Assembly: GCF_040802235.1 (NCBI RefSeq)
Contig: NC_133166.1
Location: forward strand, 9,362,001-9,426,000
From: Manis javanica
Taxonomy: Eukaryota; Chordata; Mammalia; Pholidota; Manidae
DNA: 64,000 bases
Direction of reading: 5' to 3'
In this document: positions 8,222 to 19,480 of the stretch, piece by piece
How positions within the stretch are numbered: position 1 is the stretch's first letter
Layout: every line of letters starts with the position of its first letter
Position numbers and translations under genes: made by a program
Notes under the pieces: model-generated
What the model was told of the DNA's origin: nothing
What the model saw: only the letters and a program-made list of their open reading frames with translations
The model's database searches: none

Positions 8222-11078
8222 ACTTCATGAGTGTGTAATAAATGGACAAATCAGAGAGCTCATCAAACCGTCTGAAATGAAGCATTCCATCACAGGGCAC
8301 AAAAGGAGACATAGTTCCCAGCCCAGTGTGTGCAGGAGGTGGTCCTGGAACACTGGCCTCAAACTTTAAGGCCAGAGCACAACTCAAACACCTGCCAGAA
8401 CAGGCTCTGTGGAAGTGCTTCCACAGGGAACAAGTCCTTGGTAAACACCAAAAATAAACTAGCAAGAAGACAGGTACACAATGCTGGGGTCTTTCATCAA
8501 AGTCAGACAGTCCTGGCACTGTCCATCTCTGTGCTGCATGTCAATCCCCTGGGTAGAGCCGTCCATCCAGTGTGGACTTTAACAAGCCACCTACTTGGAG
8601 TGATTGCCTCACGAGGCAGACGGCTGTCTCAGGCAGTTTAAAGAATGTGAGAATTATTTTTTTTTCTAGAAAAAAGAAACTTTAATAAATACACCAAAAT
8701 CAACTGTATACACAAACTGTAGGTTCAGCATTAGTGGTACCATATAGCAGAGCAAGAGGTCTGAGCTTAAGGCTTCCAAATCTACACAGACGAGTCGTGC
8801 CATCTTTGGTTGACTGCAGTGCCAGGAGGGTGGGAATGAAATGGAGGGCAACAGTTCTGAAACAAGGTGTCAAGTTTCACATGGCAGCTGGGCTTCAATG
8901 TCCCCTCTGCATATGGGGCACTTCTTACTGGTAATCAACCATTGGTCAAAACACACTTGGTGGAAAATGTGCATACACGGAAGACATCTCACATCTTCAC
9001 TTTCCTCTAAAATACACAGAAAGATGGTACATTTTTCCTCGGGGTCTTCCTTAGTCCGTTCTTTGCTATCTTGGCAGTGCACTTCGCTCTTTCGGCATTT
9101 ATGTGGATATGTATATCTTTCAATTGCCTCCTGGGATGCTCCACATCCAAATGCTGGACATTTCTAATCTTTCTTCCAAATGTATCAGTTCCATTAAAGG
9201 AATAGCTCTTAATAGTAGGTGACGAACTTGAGGTGGTTCATGGTAACGGGCCAAGTGGGGAGGCAATGCTCCAGCTGCACAAGTAGCTGCAGTCACTCCA
9301 GCTTCAGTTCCCAGGTCCCAGGCAGATCTCTCTGGGGCCTACAGAGGATGTAAGAACATAGTCTGAGGCACATGAGTATGATTTCCATGTGCACAGTATG
9401 GGTGCATCCCATGTGGGTGAGGTGGGGGGCCCTCATGTGCCCATGTGGGATGCTGCGTCTTCCTACTTCTTTGAACTTCTTTTCTCTGCATCACTTTATG
9501 AGGATGAATCTGTGTGCTGGAGGTGCAGTGGCTGGAATATGATGTGAAATTGGCTGGTGTGTGGGAGGAAGATGCTGCTGGATTGGTGCGGCTATACTGG
9601 CTAAATGAGTAGGCGGTGGCGGTGCCATGGGGTGATATGTTGCATGAGAAGATATTTGAGAAAGGAAGGCATGAACAGGATGAACAGTATCATAATCCAC
9701 TTGAGGTGGAGGCTGAATTGGAGTCGGGGGTTTCCATGAGAGTGTGGGCAGGAACAGGCTTGAAGATGAAGTGGTCTTGTCAAAGAAGCATAACGATGTG
9801 GCCTACAATCTCAACCTGATGAAAGTGAGGCTTGTGGTGGATGCTGGGGCTGAGGCTGCACCACCCTGCATGATCCATAACCATCTATTGATAAGGCACA
9901 TGAATATGATGTCCATGTCTGCAGTGTGGGTGCATCCTATGTGGGTGAGGTGGGGGACACTAATGTGCCTGCGTTGTATGCTGCATCCTCCTCCTTCTTG
10001 AACTTCATTCCTCTGCATCACATCGAGAGGATGAACTCTGTGTGCTGGTTTTGCAGTGGCTGGAATATGATGTGAAATTGGCTGGTGTGTGGGAGGAAGA
10101 TGCTGTGGGTTCAGTGTGGCTATACTGGCTAAATGAGTAGGCGGTGGCGGTGCCATGGGGTGAGATGTTACATGAGAGGATATTTGAGAATGGAATGCAT
10201 GAACACGATGAGGAATAACATAATCCACTTGAGGTTGAGGCTAAGTCTGAGTAGGGGGATTTCCATGAGAGTGTGGACAGGCAGAGGCTTGAAGATGAAG
10301 TGGTCTTGTCAAAGAAGCATAAGAATGTGGCCTATAATCTCAACATGATGAGAGTGAGGATTCTGGTGGCTGCTGGGGCTGAGGCTGTGCAACCATGCTT
10401 GATCCATAACCGTCTATTGATAAGGCACATGAATAAGATGTCCATGTCCGCAGAACGGGTGCATCCTATGTCTGTGAGGTGGGGGGCCCTCATATGCCCA
10501 TGTTGATGCTGCATCTTCCTCCTCCTTTGAACTTCCATCCTCTCCATCACGTTGTAAGGATGAACTCCGTGTGCTGGAGGTGCAGTGGCTGGAATATGAT
10601 GTGAAATTGGCTGGTGTGTGGGAGGAAGACGCTGCGAGACTGGTCTGGCTGTACTGGCTAAAGGAATAGGCAGTGGGAGTGCCATGGGGTGAGATGTTGC
10701 ATGAGAATATACTTGAGGTTGGAAAGCATGAACAGGATTAGGAGTATCATAATCCACTTAAGGTGGAGGCTGAGTCAGAGTCGGGGGATTTCCATGAGAC
10801 TGTGGGCAGGCAGAGGCTTGGTGGTGAAGTGGTCTTGTCAGAGAAGCATAAGGATGTGGCCTATAATCTCAACCTGATGAGAGTGAGGCTTGTGGTGGGC
10901 GCTGGGGCTGAGACTGCCCAACCGTGCTTGATCTAATACCTTCTATTGATAAGGAACATGAATATGATGTCCATGTCCACAGTGTGGGTGCATTCTATAT
11001 GGGTGAGATGGGGGTCCCTCATGTGCCTGCATTGGATGCTGCATCATCCTCCTTCTTTGAACTTCCATCCTCCTCATC
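8222..11078 (-). pseudogene. RNF111P: RNF111 array unit 2, enlarged by a nested 530-bp triplication (2.86 kb)
   Basis: Has the usual non-RNF111 module (8222-8655), 3'UTR and RING segment. The RING frame (9082-8870, 70 codons) has CTIC changed to CTIF, losing the second zinc ligand. Upstream coding sequence is disrupted near 9120-9180. The Pro/His-rich region is present three times: landmark 'gcataaggatgtggcc' or close variants at about 9787, 10,317 and 10,845, spaced 530 and 528 bp. This accounts for the extra 1.07 kb over a standard unit. Minus-strand open frames of about 140 codons (10,228-9803 and 10,757-10,332) span the joints between nested copies. Confidence 0.87.
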
Positions 11079-12393
11079 ACTTCGTGAGTGTGTAATAAAT
11101 GGACAAATCAGAGAGCTCATCAAACCGTCTGAAATGAAGCAGTCCATCACAGGGCACAAGAGGAAACATAGTTCCCAGCCCAGTGTGTGCAGGAGGTGGT
11201 CCTGGAACACTGGTCTCAAACTTTAATGCCAGAGCACAATTCAAACACCTGCCAGAACAGGCTCTGTGGAAGTGCTGCCACTGGGAACAAGTCCTCTGTA
11301 CACACCAAAAATAAAATAGCAAGAAGACAGGTACACAACGCTAGGGTCTTTCACAAAGTCAGACAGTCCTGGCATGGCCCCGTCTCTGTGCTGCATGTCA
11401 AACCCCTGGGGAGAGCAGTCCATCCAGTGTGCACTCTAACAAGCCACCTCCTTGGAGTGATTGCCTCACGAGGCAGACGGCTGTCTCAGGCAGATAAAAG
11501 AATGTGAGAATTATCATTTTTTTTTCTAGAAAAAAGAAACTTTAATAAATACATCAGAATCAACTGTACACACAAACTGTAGGTCCAGCTTTAGTTGTAC
11601 CATATAGCAGAGCAAAAGGTTGGAGCTTAAGGCTTCCAAAGCTACACAGACGAGTCATACCATCTTTGGTTGACGTCAGTGCCAGGAGGGTGGGAATGAC
11701 AGGGAGGGCAACACTTCTGAAACAAGGTGTCAAGTTTCACATGGCAGCTGGGCTTCAATGTCCACTCTGCGTATGGGGCACTTCTTACTGGTAATCAACC
11801 ATTGGTCCACACACACTTGGTGGAAAATGTGCATACAAAGAAGACTTCTCACATCTTTACCTTCCTCTAAAATACACAGACAGATGGTACATTTTGCCTC
11901 GGGGTCTTCCATAGTCTGTTCTTCGCCATCTTGTTGGCAGTGCAGTTCCCGTGATTAGTGAGGCTGCACTGGCTAAATGAATAGGGGGTGGGGATGCCAC
12001 AGGGTGAAATGTTGCATGAGAATGTATTTGAGTATGGAAGGCATGAACAGGACGATGAATAAAATAATCCACTTGAGGTTGAGGCAAAGTCTGAGTAGGG
12101 GGATTTCCATGAGAGTGTGGGCAGGCAGAGGCTTGGTGGTGAAGTGGTCTTGTCAGAGAAGCATAAGGATGTGGCCTATAATCTCAACCTGATGAGAGTG
12201 AGGCTTGTGGTGGGCGCTGGGGCTGAGACTGCCCAACCGTGCTTGATCTAATACCCTCTATTGATAAGGAACATGAATATGATGTCAATGTCCACAGTAT
12301 GGCTGCATCCTATGTGGGTGAGGTGGGTGTCCCTTATGTGCCTGCTTTGGATGCTGCATCATCCTCCTTCTTTGAACTTCCATTCTCCTAATC
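11079..12393 (-). pseudogene. RNF111P: RNF111 array unit 3, shortened by an internal deletion (1.32 kb)
   Basis: Non-RNF111 module (11,079-11,515), 9-T run, 3'UTR and a RING frame of 60 codons (11,912-11,730). The RING has CPIC changed to CPIR (last zinc ligand lost) and LPCMH changed to LLCMH. About 475 bp are missing next to the RING: at about 11,950 the sequence jumps from the 'CQQDGEEQT' region straight to the Pro/His-rich region. The part near 12,120-12,280 is almost identical to 10,795-10,965 of unit 2, including a shared private deletion ('gatctaatacc'). Confidence 0.87.
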
Positions 12394-14157
12394 ACTTCAT
12401 GAGTGTGTAATAGATGGACAAATCAGAGAGCTCATCAAACTGTCTGCAATGAAGCAGTCCATCACAGGACACAAGAGGAGACATAGTTCCCAGCCCAGTG
12501 TGTGCAGGTGGTTGACCTGGAACACTGGCCTCAAACTTTAAGGCCAGAGCACAACTCAAACACCAGCCACAACAGGCTCTGTGGAAGTGCTGCCACTGGG
12601 AACAAGTCCACGGTAGACACCAAAAATAAAATAGCAAGAAGATAGGTATACAACACTAGGGTCTTTCATCAAAGTCAGACAGTCCTGGCATGGGCCCATC
12701 TCTGTGCTGCATGTCAAACCCCTGGGGAGAGCAGTCCATCCAGTGTGGACTCTTACAAGCCACCTCCTTGGAGTGATTGCCTCACGAGGTGGACGGCTGT
12801 CTCAGGCAGGTTAAAGAACCTGAGTTTTTCTTTTTTTGAAAAAAGAAGCTTTAATTAATACATCAAAATCAACTGTACAGACAAACTGTTGGTCCAGAAT
12901 TAGTTGTACCATATAGCAGAGCAAGAGGTCTGAGCTTAAGGCTTCCAAATCTACACAGATGAGTCATACCATCATTGGTTGACAGTAGTGCCAGGAGGGT
13001 GGGAATGACAAGGAGGGCAACAGTTCACAAGGCAGTTGGGCTTCAATGTCCACTCTGCATATGGGGCACTTCTTAATGGTAATCAACCATTGGTCCACAC
13101 ACACTTGGTGGAAAATGTGCATACACGGAAGATATCTCACGTCTTCACCTTCCTCTAAAGTACACAAACAGATGGTACATTTTCCCTCGGGGTCTTTCTT
13201 AGTCTGTTCTTCGCCATCTTGTTGGCAGTGCAGTTCCCTCTTTTGGTATTTACGCCGATATGTACATCTTTCAATTGTCTCCTGAGATGCTCCACTATGA
13301 ACATTTTCTAATCTTTCTTCCAAATGTATCAGTTCCATTAAAGGAAGAGCTCTTAATAGTAGGTGACGAACTTGAGGTGGTGCATGGTAATGGGCCAAGT
13401 GGGGAGTCAATGCTCCAGCTGTATAAGTAGCTGCAGTCACTCCAGCTTCAGTTCCCATGTCCCGGGCAGATCTCTCTGGAGCCTGCCGAGGATGTGAGGA
13501 CATAGTCTGAAGCACATGAATATGATGTCCATGTCCACAGTATGGGTGCATCCTATGTGGGTGAGGTGGGGGACACTCATGTGCCTGCATTAGATGCTGC
13601 ATCCTCCCCCTTTGAGCTTTCTTTCTATGCATCACTTTGTGAGGATGAAGTCTGTGTGCTGGAGGTGCAGTGGCTGGAATATGATATGAAATTGGATGGT
13701 GTGTGGGAGGAAGACACTATGGGATTGGTGCGGCTGCACTGACTAAATGAGTTAGCGGTTGGGGTACCACAGGGTGAAATGTTGCATGAGAAGATATTTG
13801 AGAATGGAAGGCATGAACAGGATGAGGAACAACATAATCCACTTGAGCTGGAGGCTGAATCAGAGATGGGGAATTTCCATGAGAGTGTGGGGAGGCAGAG
13901 GCTTGAAGATGAAGTGGTCTTGTCAAAGAAACATAAGGATGTGGCCTATTAACTCCACCTGATGAGAGTGAGGGTTCTGGTGGGTGCTGTGCATGAGGTT
14001 GCGCAACCTTGCTTGATCCATAACCATCCATCGAAAAGGCACATGAATATGATGTCCATGTCTGCAGTATGGGTGCATCCTATCTGGGTGAGATGGGGGT
14101 CCCTCATGTGCCCGCATCTGCGTCATCCTCCTTCTTTGAACTTCCATCTTCTGCATC
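12394..14157 (-). pseudogene. RNF111P: RNF111 array unit 4 with an intact RING-H2 open frame
   Basis: The best-preserved coding copy. A 223-codon minus-strand frame (13,635-12,964) runs from the Pro/His-rich region through '[14 protein letters not shown]', a TAATYT motif, '[12 protein letters not shown]', 'TIERCTY' and a RING-H2 domain with all eight ligands (CTIC, LPCMH, FHQVC, CPIC) and the DQW motif. A deletion of about 17 bp removed the parental stop, so the frame reads through about a dozen codons of former 3'UTR. The NRG motif preceding TIER in the parent is HSG here. Domain-level function is conceivable, but the start codon is fortuitous and no promoter is evident. Confidence 0.85.
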
Positions 14158-15955
14158 ACTTTATGAGTGTGTAATAGATGGACAAATCAGAGAGCTCATC
14201 AAACCATCTGAAATGAAGCAGTCCATCACAGGGCACAAGAGGAGACATAGTTCCCAGCCCAGTGTGTGCAGGTGGTGGACCTGGAACACTGGCCTCAAAC
14301 TTTAAGGCCAGAGCACAACTCAAACACCTGCCAGAACAGGCTCTGCAGAAGTGCTGCCACTGGGAACAAGTCCTCAGTAGATGCCAAAAATAAAATAGCA
14401 AGAAGACAGGTATACAACTCTGGGGTCTTTCATCAAATTCAGACAGTCCTGGCATGGCCCCGTTTCTGTGCTGCATGTCAATCCCCTGGGGAGAGCAGTC
14501 CATCCAGTGTGGACTCTTACAAGCCGCCTCCTTGGAGTGATTGCCTCACGAGGCAGACGGCTGTCTCAGGCAGTTTAAAGAATGTGAGAATTATTTGTTT
14601 TTTTTCTAGAAAAAAGAAGCTTTAATGAATATATCAGAATCAACTGTACACACAAACTGTTGGTCCAGAATTAGTTGTACCATATAGCAGAGCAAGAGGT
14701 CTGAGCTTAAGGCTTCCAAATCTACACAGACGAGTCATGCCATCTTTGATTGACTGCAGTGCCAGGAGGGTGGAAATTACAGGGAGGGCAACACTTCTGA
14801 AACAAGGTGTCAAGTTTCACATGGCAGCTGGGCTTCAGTGTCCACTCTGCATATGGGGCACTTCTTACTGGTAATCAACCATTGGTCCACACACACTTGG
14901 TGGAAAATGTGCATACAAGGAAGATACCTCACATCTTCACCTTCCTTAAAATACACAGACAGATGGTACATTTTTCCTCGGGGTCTTTCTTAGTCTGTTC
15001 TTCGCCATCTTGTTGGCAGTGCAGTTCCCTCTTTTGGTATTTACGCCGATATGTACATCTTTCAATTGTCTCCTGAGATGCTCCACTATGGACATTTTCT
15101 AATCTTTCTTCCAAATGTATCAGTTCCATTAAAGGAAGAGCTCGTAATAGTAAGTAACGAACTTGAGGTGGTGCATGGTAATGGGCCAAGTGGGGAGTCA
15201 ATGCTCCAGCTGTATAAGTAGCTGCAGTCACTCCAGCTTCAGGTCACGGGCAGATCTCTCTGGAGCCTGCCTAGGCTGTGAGGACATAGTCTGAGGCACA
15301 GGAATATGATGTCCAAGTACGCAGTATGGGTGCATCCTATGTCAGTGAGTTGGGGGGACACTCATGTGCCTGCGTTGGATGCTGCATCCTCCTCCTCCTT
15401 TGAACTTCCAGTCTCCTCATTACTTTGTGAGGATGAACTGTCTGTGCTGGAGGTGCAGTGGCTGGAATATGTTGTGAAATTGGGTGGTGTGTGGGAGGAA
15501 GAAACTGCGGGATTGGTGGGGCTGCACTGGCTAAATGAGTAGGTAGGGGGTGGGGATGCCACAGGGTGAAATGTTGCATGAGATGGTATTTGAGAATGGA
15601 AGGCATGAACAGGATGATGAATAAAATAATCCAGTTGGGGTTGAGACTGAATCTGAGTAGGGGGATTTCTATGAGAGTGTGGGCAGGCAGAAGCTTGGTG
15701 ATGCAGTGGTCTTGTCAAAGAAGCATAAGGATGTGGCCTATAATCTCAACCTGATGAGAGTGAGGCCTGTGGTGGACGCTGGGGCTGAGACTGCACAACC
15801 TTGCTTGATCCATAACCGTCCATCGATAAGGCACATGAATATGATGTCCATGTCTGCAGTATGGGTGCATCCTATGTGAGTGAGCTAGCGGTCCCTCATG
15901 TGCCTGCGTTGGATGCTGCGTCATCCTCCTTCTTTGAACTTCTGTCCTCCTCATC
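14158..15955 (-). pseudogene. RNF111P: RNF111 array unit 5, RING frameshifted (1.80 kb)
   Basis: Standard layout. The C-terminal frame (15,231-14,929) reaches CTICLC and then shifts because a base is lost in the codons after it (about 14,945), so the distal RING half lies in another frame. The non-RNF111 module and 3'UTR (about 14,290-14,710) are nearly identical to those of unit 6, including private variants 'attatttgttttttttctag' and 'tttaatgaatatatcagaat'. The Pro/His-rich part resembles unit 1 more closely. Confidence 0.86.
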
Positions 15956-17640
15956 ACTTCGTGAGTGTGTAATAGATGGACATATCAGAGAGCTCATCAA
16001 ACCATCTGAAATGAAGCATTCCATCACAGGGCACAAGAGGAGACATAGTTCCCAGCCCAGTGTGTGCAGGTGGTGGACCTGGAACACTGGCCTCAAACTT
16101 TAAGGCCAGAGCACAATTCAAACACCTGCCAGAACAGGCTCTGTGGAAGTGCTGCCACTGGGAACAAGTCCTCAGTAGATGTCAAAAATAAAATAGCAAG
16201 AAGACAGGTATACAACTCTGGGGTCTTTCATCAAATTCAGACAGTCCTGGCATGGCCCCGTTTCTGTGCTGCATGTCAATCCCCTGGGGAGAGCAGTCCA
16301 TCCAGTGTGGACTCTTACAAGCCGCCTCCTTGGAGTGATTGCCTCACGAGGCAGACGGCTGTCTCAGGCAGTTTAAAGAATGTGAGAATTATTTGTTTTT
16401 TTTCTAGAAAAAAGAAGCTTTAATGAATATATCAGAATCAACTGTACACACAAACTGTTGGTCCAGAATTAGTTGTACCATATAGCAGAGCAAGAGGTCT
16501 GAGCTTAAGGCTTCCAAATCTACACAGACGAGTCATACCATCATTGGTTGACGACAGTGCCAGGAGGGTGGGAATGACAGGGAGGGCAACACTTCTGAAA
16601 CAAGGTGTCAACTTTCATGTGGCAGCTGGGCTTCAGTGTCCACTCTGCATATGGGGCACTTCTTACTGGTAATCAACCGTTGATCAATACACACTTGGTG
16701 GAAAGTGTGCATACAAGGAAGATACCTCACATCTTCACCTTCCTCTAAAGTACACAAACAGATGGTACATTTTTCCTCGGGGTCTTTCTTAGTCTGTTCT
16801 TCGCCATCTTGTTGGCAGTGCAGTTCCCTCTTTTGGTATTTACGCCGATATGTACATCTTTCAATTGTCTCCTGAGATGCTCCACTGTGGACATTTTCTA
16901 ATCTTTCTTCCAAATGTATCAGTTCCATTAAAGGAAGAGCTCTTAATAGTAGGTGACGAACTTGAGGTGGTGCATGGTAATGGGCCAAGTGGGGAGTCAA
17001 TGCTCCAGCTGTATAAGTAGCTGCAGTCACTCCAGCTTCAGTTCTCAGGTCCCGGGCAGATCTCTCTGGAGCCTGCTTAGGCTGTGAGGACATAGTCTGA
17101 GGCACAGGAATATGATGTCCAAGTACGCAGTATGGGTGCATCCTATGTCAGTGAGTTGGGGGGACACTCATGTGCCTGCGTTGGATGCTGCATCCTCCTC
17201 CTTCTTTGAACTTCCAGTCTCCTCATTACTTCGTGAGGATGAACTGTCTGTGCTGGAGGTGCAGTGGCTGGAATATGTTGTGAAATTGGGTGGCGTGTGG
17301 GAGAAAGACACTGTGGGATTGGTGTGGCTGCACTGCTTGTTCGGTGTGGCTGTACTGTCTAAATGAATAGGCAGTGGCAGTGCCACGTGGTGAGATCTTG
17401 CATGAGAAGATATTTGAGAATGGAAGGCATGAACAGGATGAGAAATAACATAATCCAGTTGAGGTTAAGATTCAGTCTTAGTAGGGGGATTTCCATGAGA
17501 GTGTGGGCAGGCAGAAGCTTGAAGATGAAGTGATCTTGTCAGAGAAGCATAAGGATGTGGCCTATAATCTCGACCTGATGAGAGTAAGGCTTGTGGTGGG
17601 CACTGGGGCTGAGATGTGCGACCCTGCGTGATCCACAACC
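15956..17640 (-). pseudogene. RNF111P: RNF111 array unit 6, joined to the N-terminal half; RING ligands intact
   Basis: A 177-codon minus-strand frame (17,141-16,608) ends at the parental stop and holds a RING-H2 domain with all eight zinc ligands. DQW has become DQR, which in RING E3s should weaken E2 binding, and MHIF is MHTF. Its Pro/His-rich region contains an additional small duplication near 17,320-17,350 ('ctgcttgttcggtgtggctg'). At about 17,640 it continues into the single-copy upstream half, so this is the unit still attached to the original retrocopy. Confidence 0.86.
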
Positions 17641-19480
17641 AACTATCGATAAGGGCTGACTTCGAGCAGCAGCAGTCTGATAGCCAAAGACTGTGGCTCC
17701 CAAAGGAAAAACACAGCAGCAGGTGTCAAATGTAGATGCTCCATGGAAACACTTCCATGACTTCCAATGCCACTGTTGCTCAGGTCTACTGGTAATGCCT
17801 GCTGGTTGTGGTAGCTTGTACCAGGACTGCTGTTTGCTCCCCAAGGTGGCTGTGCCTGCAGAGGCCTTTCCACAGGGTGGGAAGGGTCACTCTATGGGGC
17901 AGAAGTGAGAGCAGCAGGTGCAGGAGTGTGACGTGGGTGGGTATGATGGTGGAAATGGTGGCCCTGCTGCAGAGAGCAGTGTGTGTGCCGGTGTCCTAAT
18001 GCATGGTGGTTCTGTGCTGACCCTCCGCAGGGTGAGTGCTGGGGGTGGGAGGAAGGGGACCTTGGAATTGCCAGAGGGTCCGTTTCTGTTACAGCACTAG
18101 ATGCAGATCTCTTCGAGTCATCTTCTTCACCAAGAGTGAGGTCCACAACTTCTCCTGCATTCTGCCTCAAAGGCTGCATCACAGTAGAAATCATGCTGCG
18201 GGTGCTTGGCTCCTGTGACCGATTTGTATAGCGGCTTGAACTTTGGCTCCAGGGAGATCTGGAGTGTCCAAGGGTTGAAGAAGACTGATCTCTTTTTCCA
18301 ACTGTCACAGTCTCCACTTCACTGTCAGTCAAGGTCACATCAATTTCTGCATAGTCTGTGACCTGGTGAGTGGAGGAAGCTTCTAAAACCACATCTTCCT
18401 TGATTTCATCCATTTGTCCTGAAGGAAGAGGTGAATTGTTTTGGTGGTTTTCAGTGGCAGAAACAAACACATCTTCCTCTCCTGCTGGTGATCGGCAGGG
18501 AGAGGATTCTCTCCTGAGCTCACTCTCACTGGAACTACTGTAACTCAGGAGCGGTGCATATTTTCTTCAAGCTGGCACTTCTCGTTTCTTCTTTTGCATT
18601 AATATCCCCTTTTTTTGTTTCTGTGTCCTCTGTGAGGAATTCTTTTTTACAAACCTCTTTCTGCATGGAAGTTTCCTTAATGAACTGCCATGAAAACAGG
18701 TTCTTTCCATTAACAGTTCTGAGACTGATCCGGTCTCAGTGCGAGGCCACTTTTGGGATCATGCACTATGAGTTCTACTTTGAGCATTCAGTATTCCCTG
18801 GGAATGTCTTACAGTGACTTCTTTATCCTCATCCAAAGTTGCAGTATCAGAATCCCCAAAGAGGACCAGATGAAAGAGAAGAAAGATCTTCTCTGAGAGA
18901 GGAATCATTATCTTCGTCATTTGGTGTTTCTAGGCGTTGCCTCAATCCTGATACTCCCTGGTTCTCTTTAACACAATTTTGCATCTATGAAGGGCCAGCC
19001 TGCTGGCTTTTGCATTTTTTCCTCACAGCAACACGTTTTTCCTGCTCTTGTTGGTTACTATTTATGCCCTTCTCTTGTTTCTGAGAATCATCACACCACT
19101 TTCCTATTAATCCTTTCAACTCCTGCAGGAATCCTTCTGGCCACCCCCATGGGCCTGGATGCATGAGAGTCCCTTTCAGGCTCTCCTGTGTCTTTGGGCG
19201 TAGGAGGAATCTCCCTCTTCACATCCACTGTTAAGGTATAGGGTTTGTTATATTCAGGAGTCCATTGAGATGTGGGAAGCCTTAAGGAAGGCCTCCACAA
19301 TCTTTCGTTCTTGATCCTTCTTCAAGTAATCAGTTTGCCAACTTTTAAAACTTCACATTTCCAAACTACTCTCAGACATTAGTTATTGAAATGTCCAGTT
19401 TCCAAAACTGAACTTCAACTGAACTGGCCTCCAGGTTTCCTTGGAGATTAGAACTCAGTGAATTGAGAGTTCTCTTTTCT
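17640..19480 (-). pseudogene. RNF111P: Single-copy N-terminal half of the RNF111 retrocopy
   Basis: This part was not amplified. In minus-strand order it has a presumed 5'UTR (about 19,480-19,290), the N-terminus with the start codon replaced by ACA (about 19,285), and a segment broken by frameshifts to about 18,480. Then comes a 192-residue open stretch (18,470-17,892) with acidic/Ser-rich sequence, the SUMO-interacting-type motifs 'VETVTVG' and 'EVVDLTL', and a His-rich run. Compared with the parent as I remember it, roughly 60 residues after 'EVVDLTL' are missing. A second frame (17,873-17,643) carries '[11 protein letters not shown]'. It joins the array at about 17,640, where the parent's natural sequence continues into unit 6, so unit 6 preserves the ancestral junction. 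Confidence 0.88.
17892..18470 (-). pseudogene. RNF111P: Longest open segment of the RNF111 N-terminal half (SUMO-interacting region)
   Basis: A 192-codon open stretch, starting at an internal Met, covers the region that in RNF111 binds poly-SUMO chains. Two of the usual hydrophobic SUMO-interacting motifs are recognisable ('VETVTVG' near residue 50, 'EVVDLTL' near residue 107). The C-terminal third is rich in His and Ser. Frame breaks lie on both sides. There is no evidence of expression; the open frame is probably chance survival in a fairly young retrocopy. Confidence 0.75.

Larger units (their letters stand above)
6196..19480 (-). pseudogene. RNF111P: RNF111 (Arkadia) processed retrocopy, C-terminal half amplified in tandem
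   Basis: The parent protein is a nuclear RING-H2 E3 ligase that ubiquitinates SKI, SnoN and SMAD7 in TGF-beta/Nodal signalling. Read on the minus strand, the locus shows the parent's layout without introns: the N-terminal 'SQWTPEYNK' motif (about 19,270), a Ser-rich region, SUMO-interacting motifs such as 'EVVDLTL', a His-rich stretch, the '[11 protein letters not shown]' motif, the Pro/His-rich region, 'TIERCTY' and the RING-H2 domain, then a short 3'UTR ending in ATTAAA plus an A-run. Joining all these without introns marks an L1-type retrocopy. The expected initiator Met is Thr, and frameshifts, deletions and the array structure rule out a full-length product. RNF165 shares the RING end and ARKL1 the N-terminus, but only RNF111 has both. 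The 5' limit (19.4-19.5 kb) is approximate. Confidence 0.92.

Noticed and set aside
14266..14625. Plus-strand 119-codon open frame, repeated almost identically at 16,064-16,423 and in part at 8330 and 11,187
   Set aside because: It lies in the non-RNF111 module; recurrence comes from the tandem duplication, and the product runs into the complement of the retrocopy's 3'UTR with no recognisable domain.
6196..17640. Periodic repeats as a CRISPR array or satellite
   Set aside because: The period is 1.8 kb with coding and 3'UTR content of RNF111; there are no short repeat-spacer units, and the host is a mammal.
6196..19480. A functional multi-exon RNF111 gene
   Set aside because: No introns, A-run after the polyadenylation signal, lost start Met, frameshifts and repeated C-termini show a processed copy.
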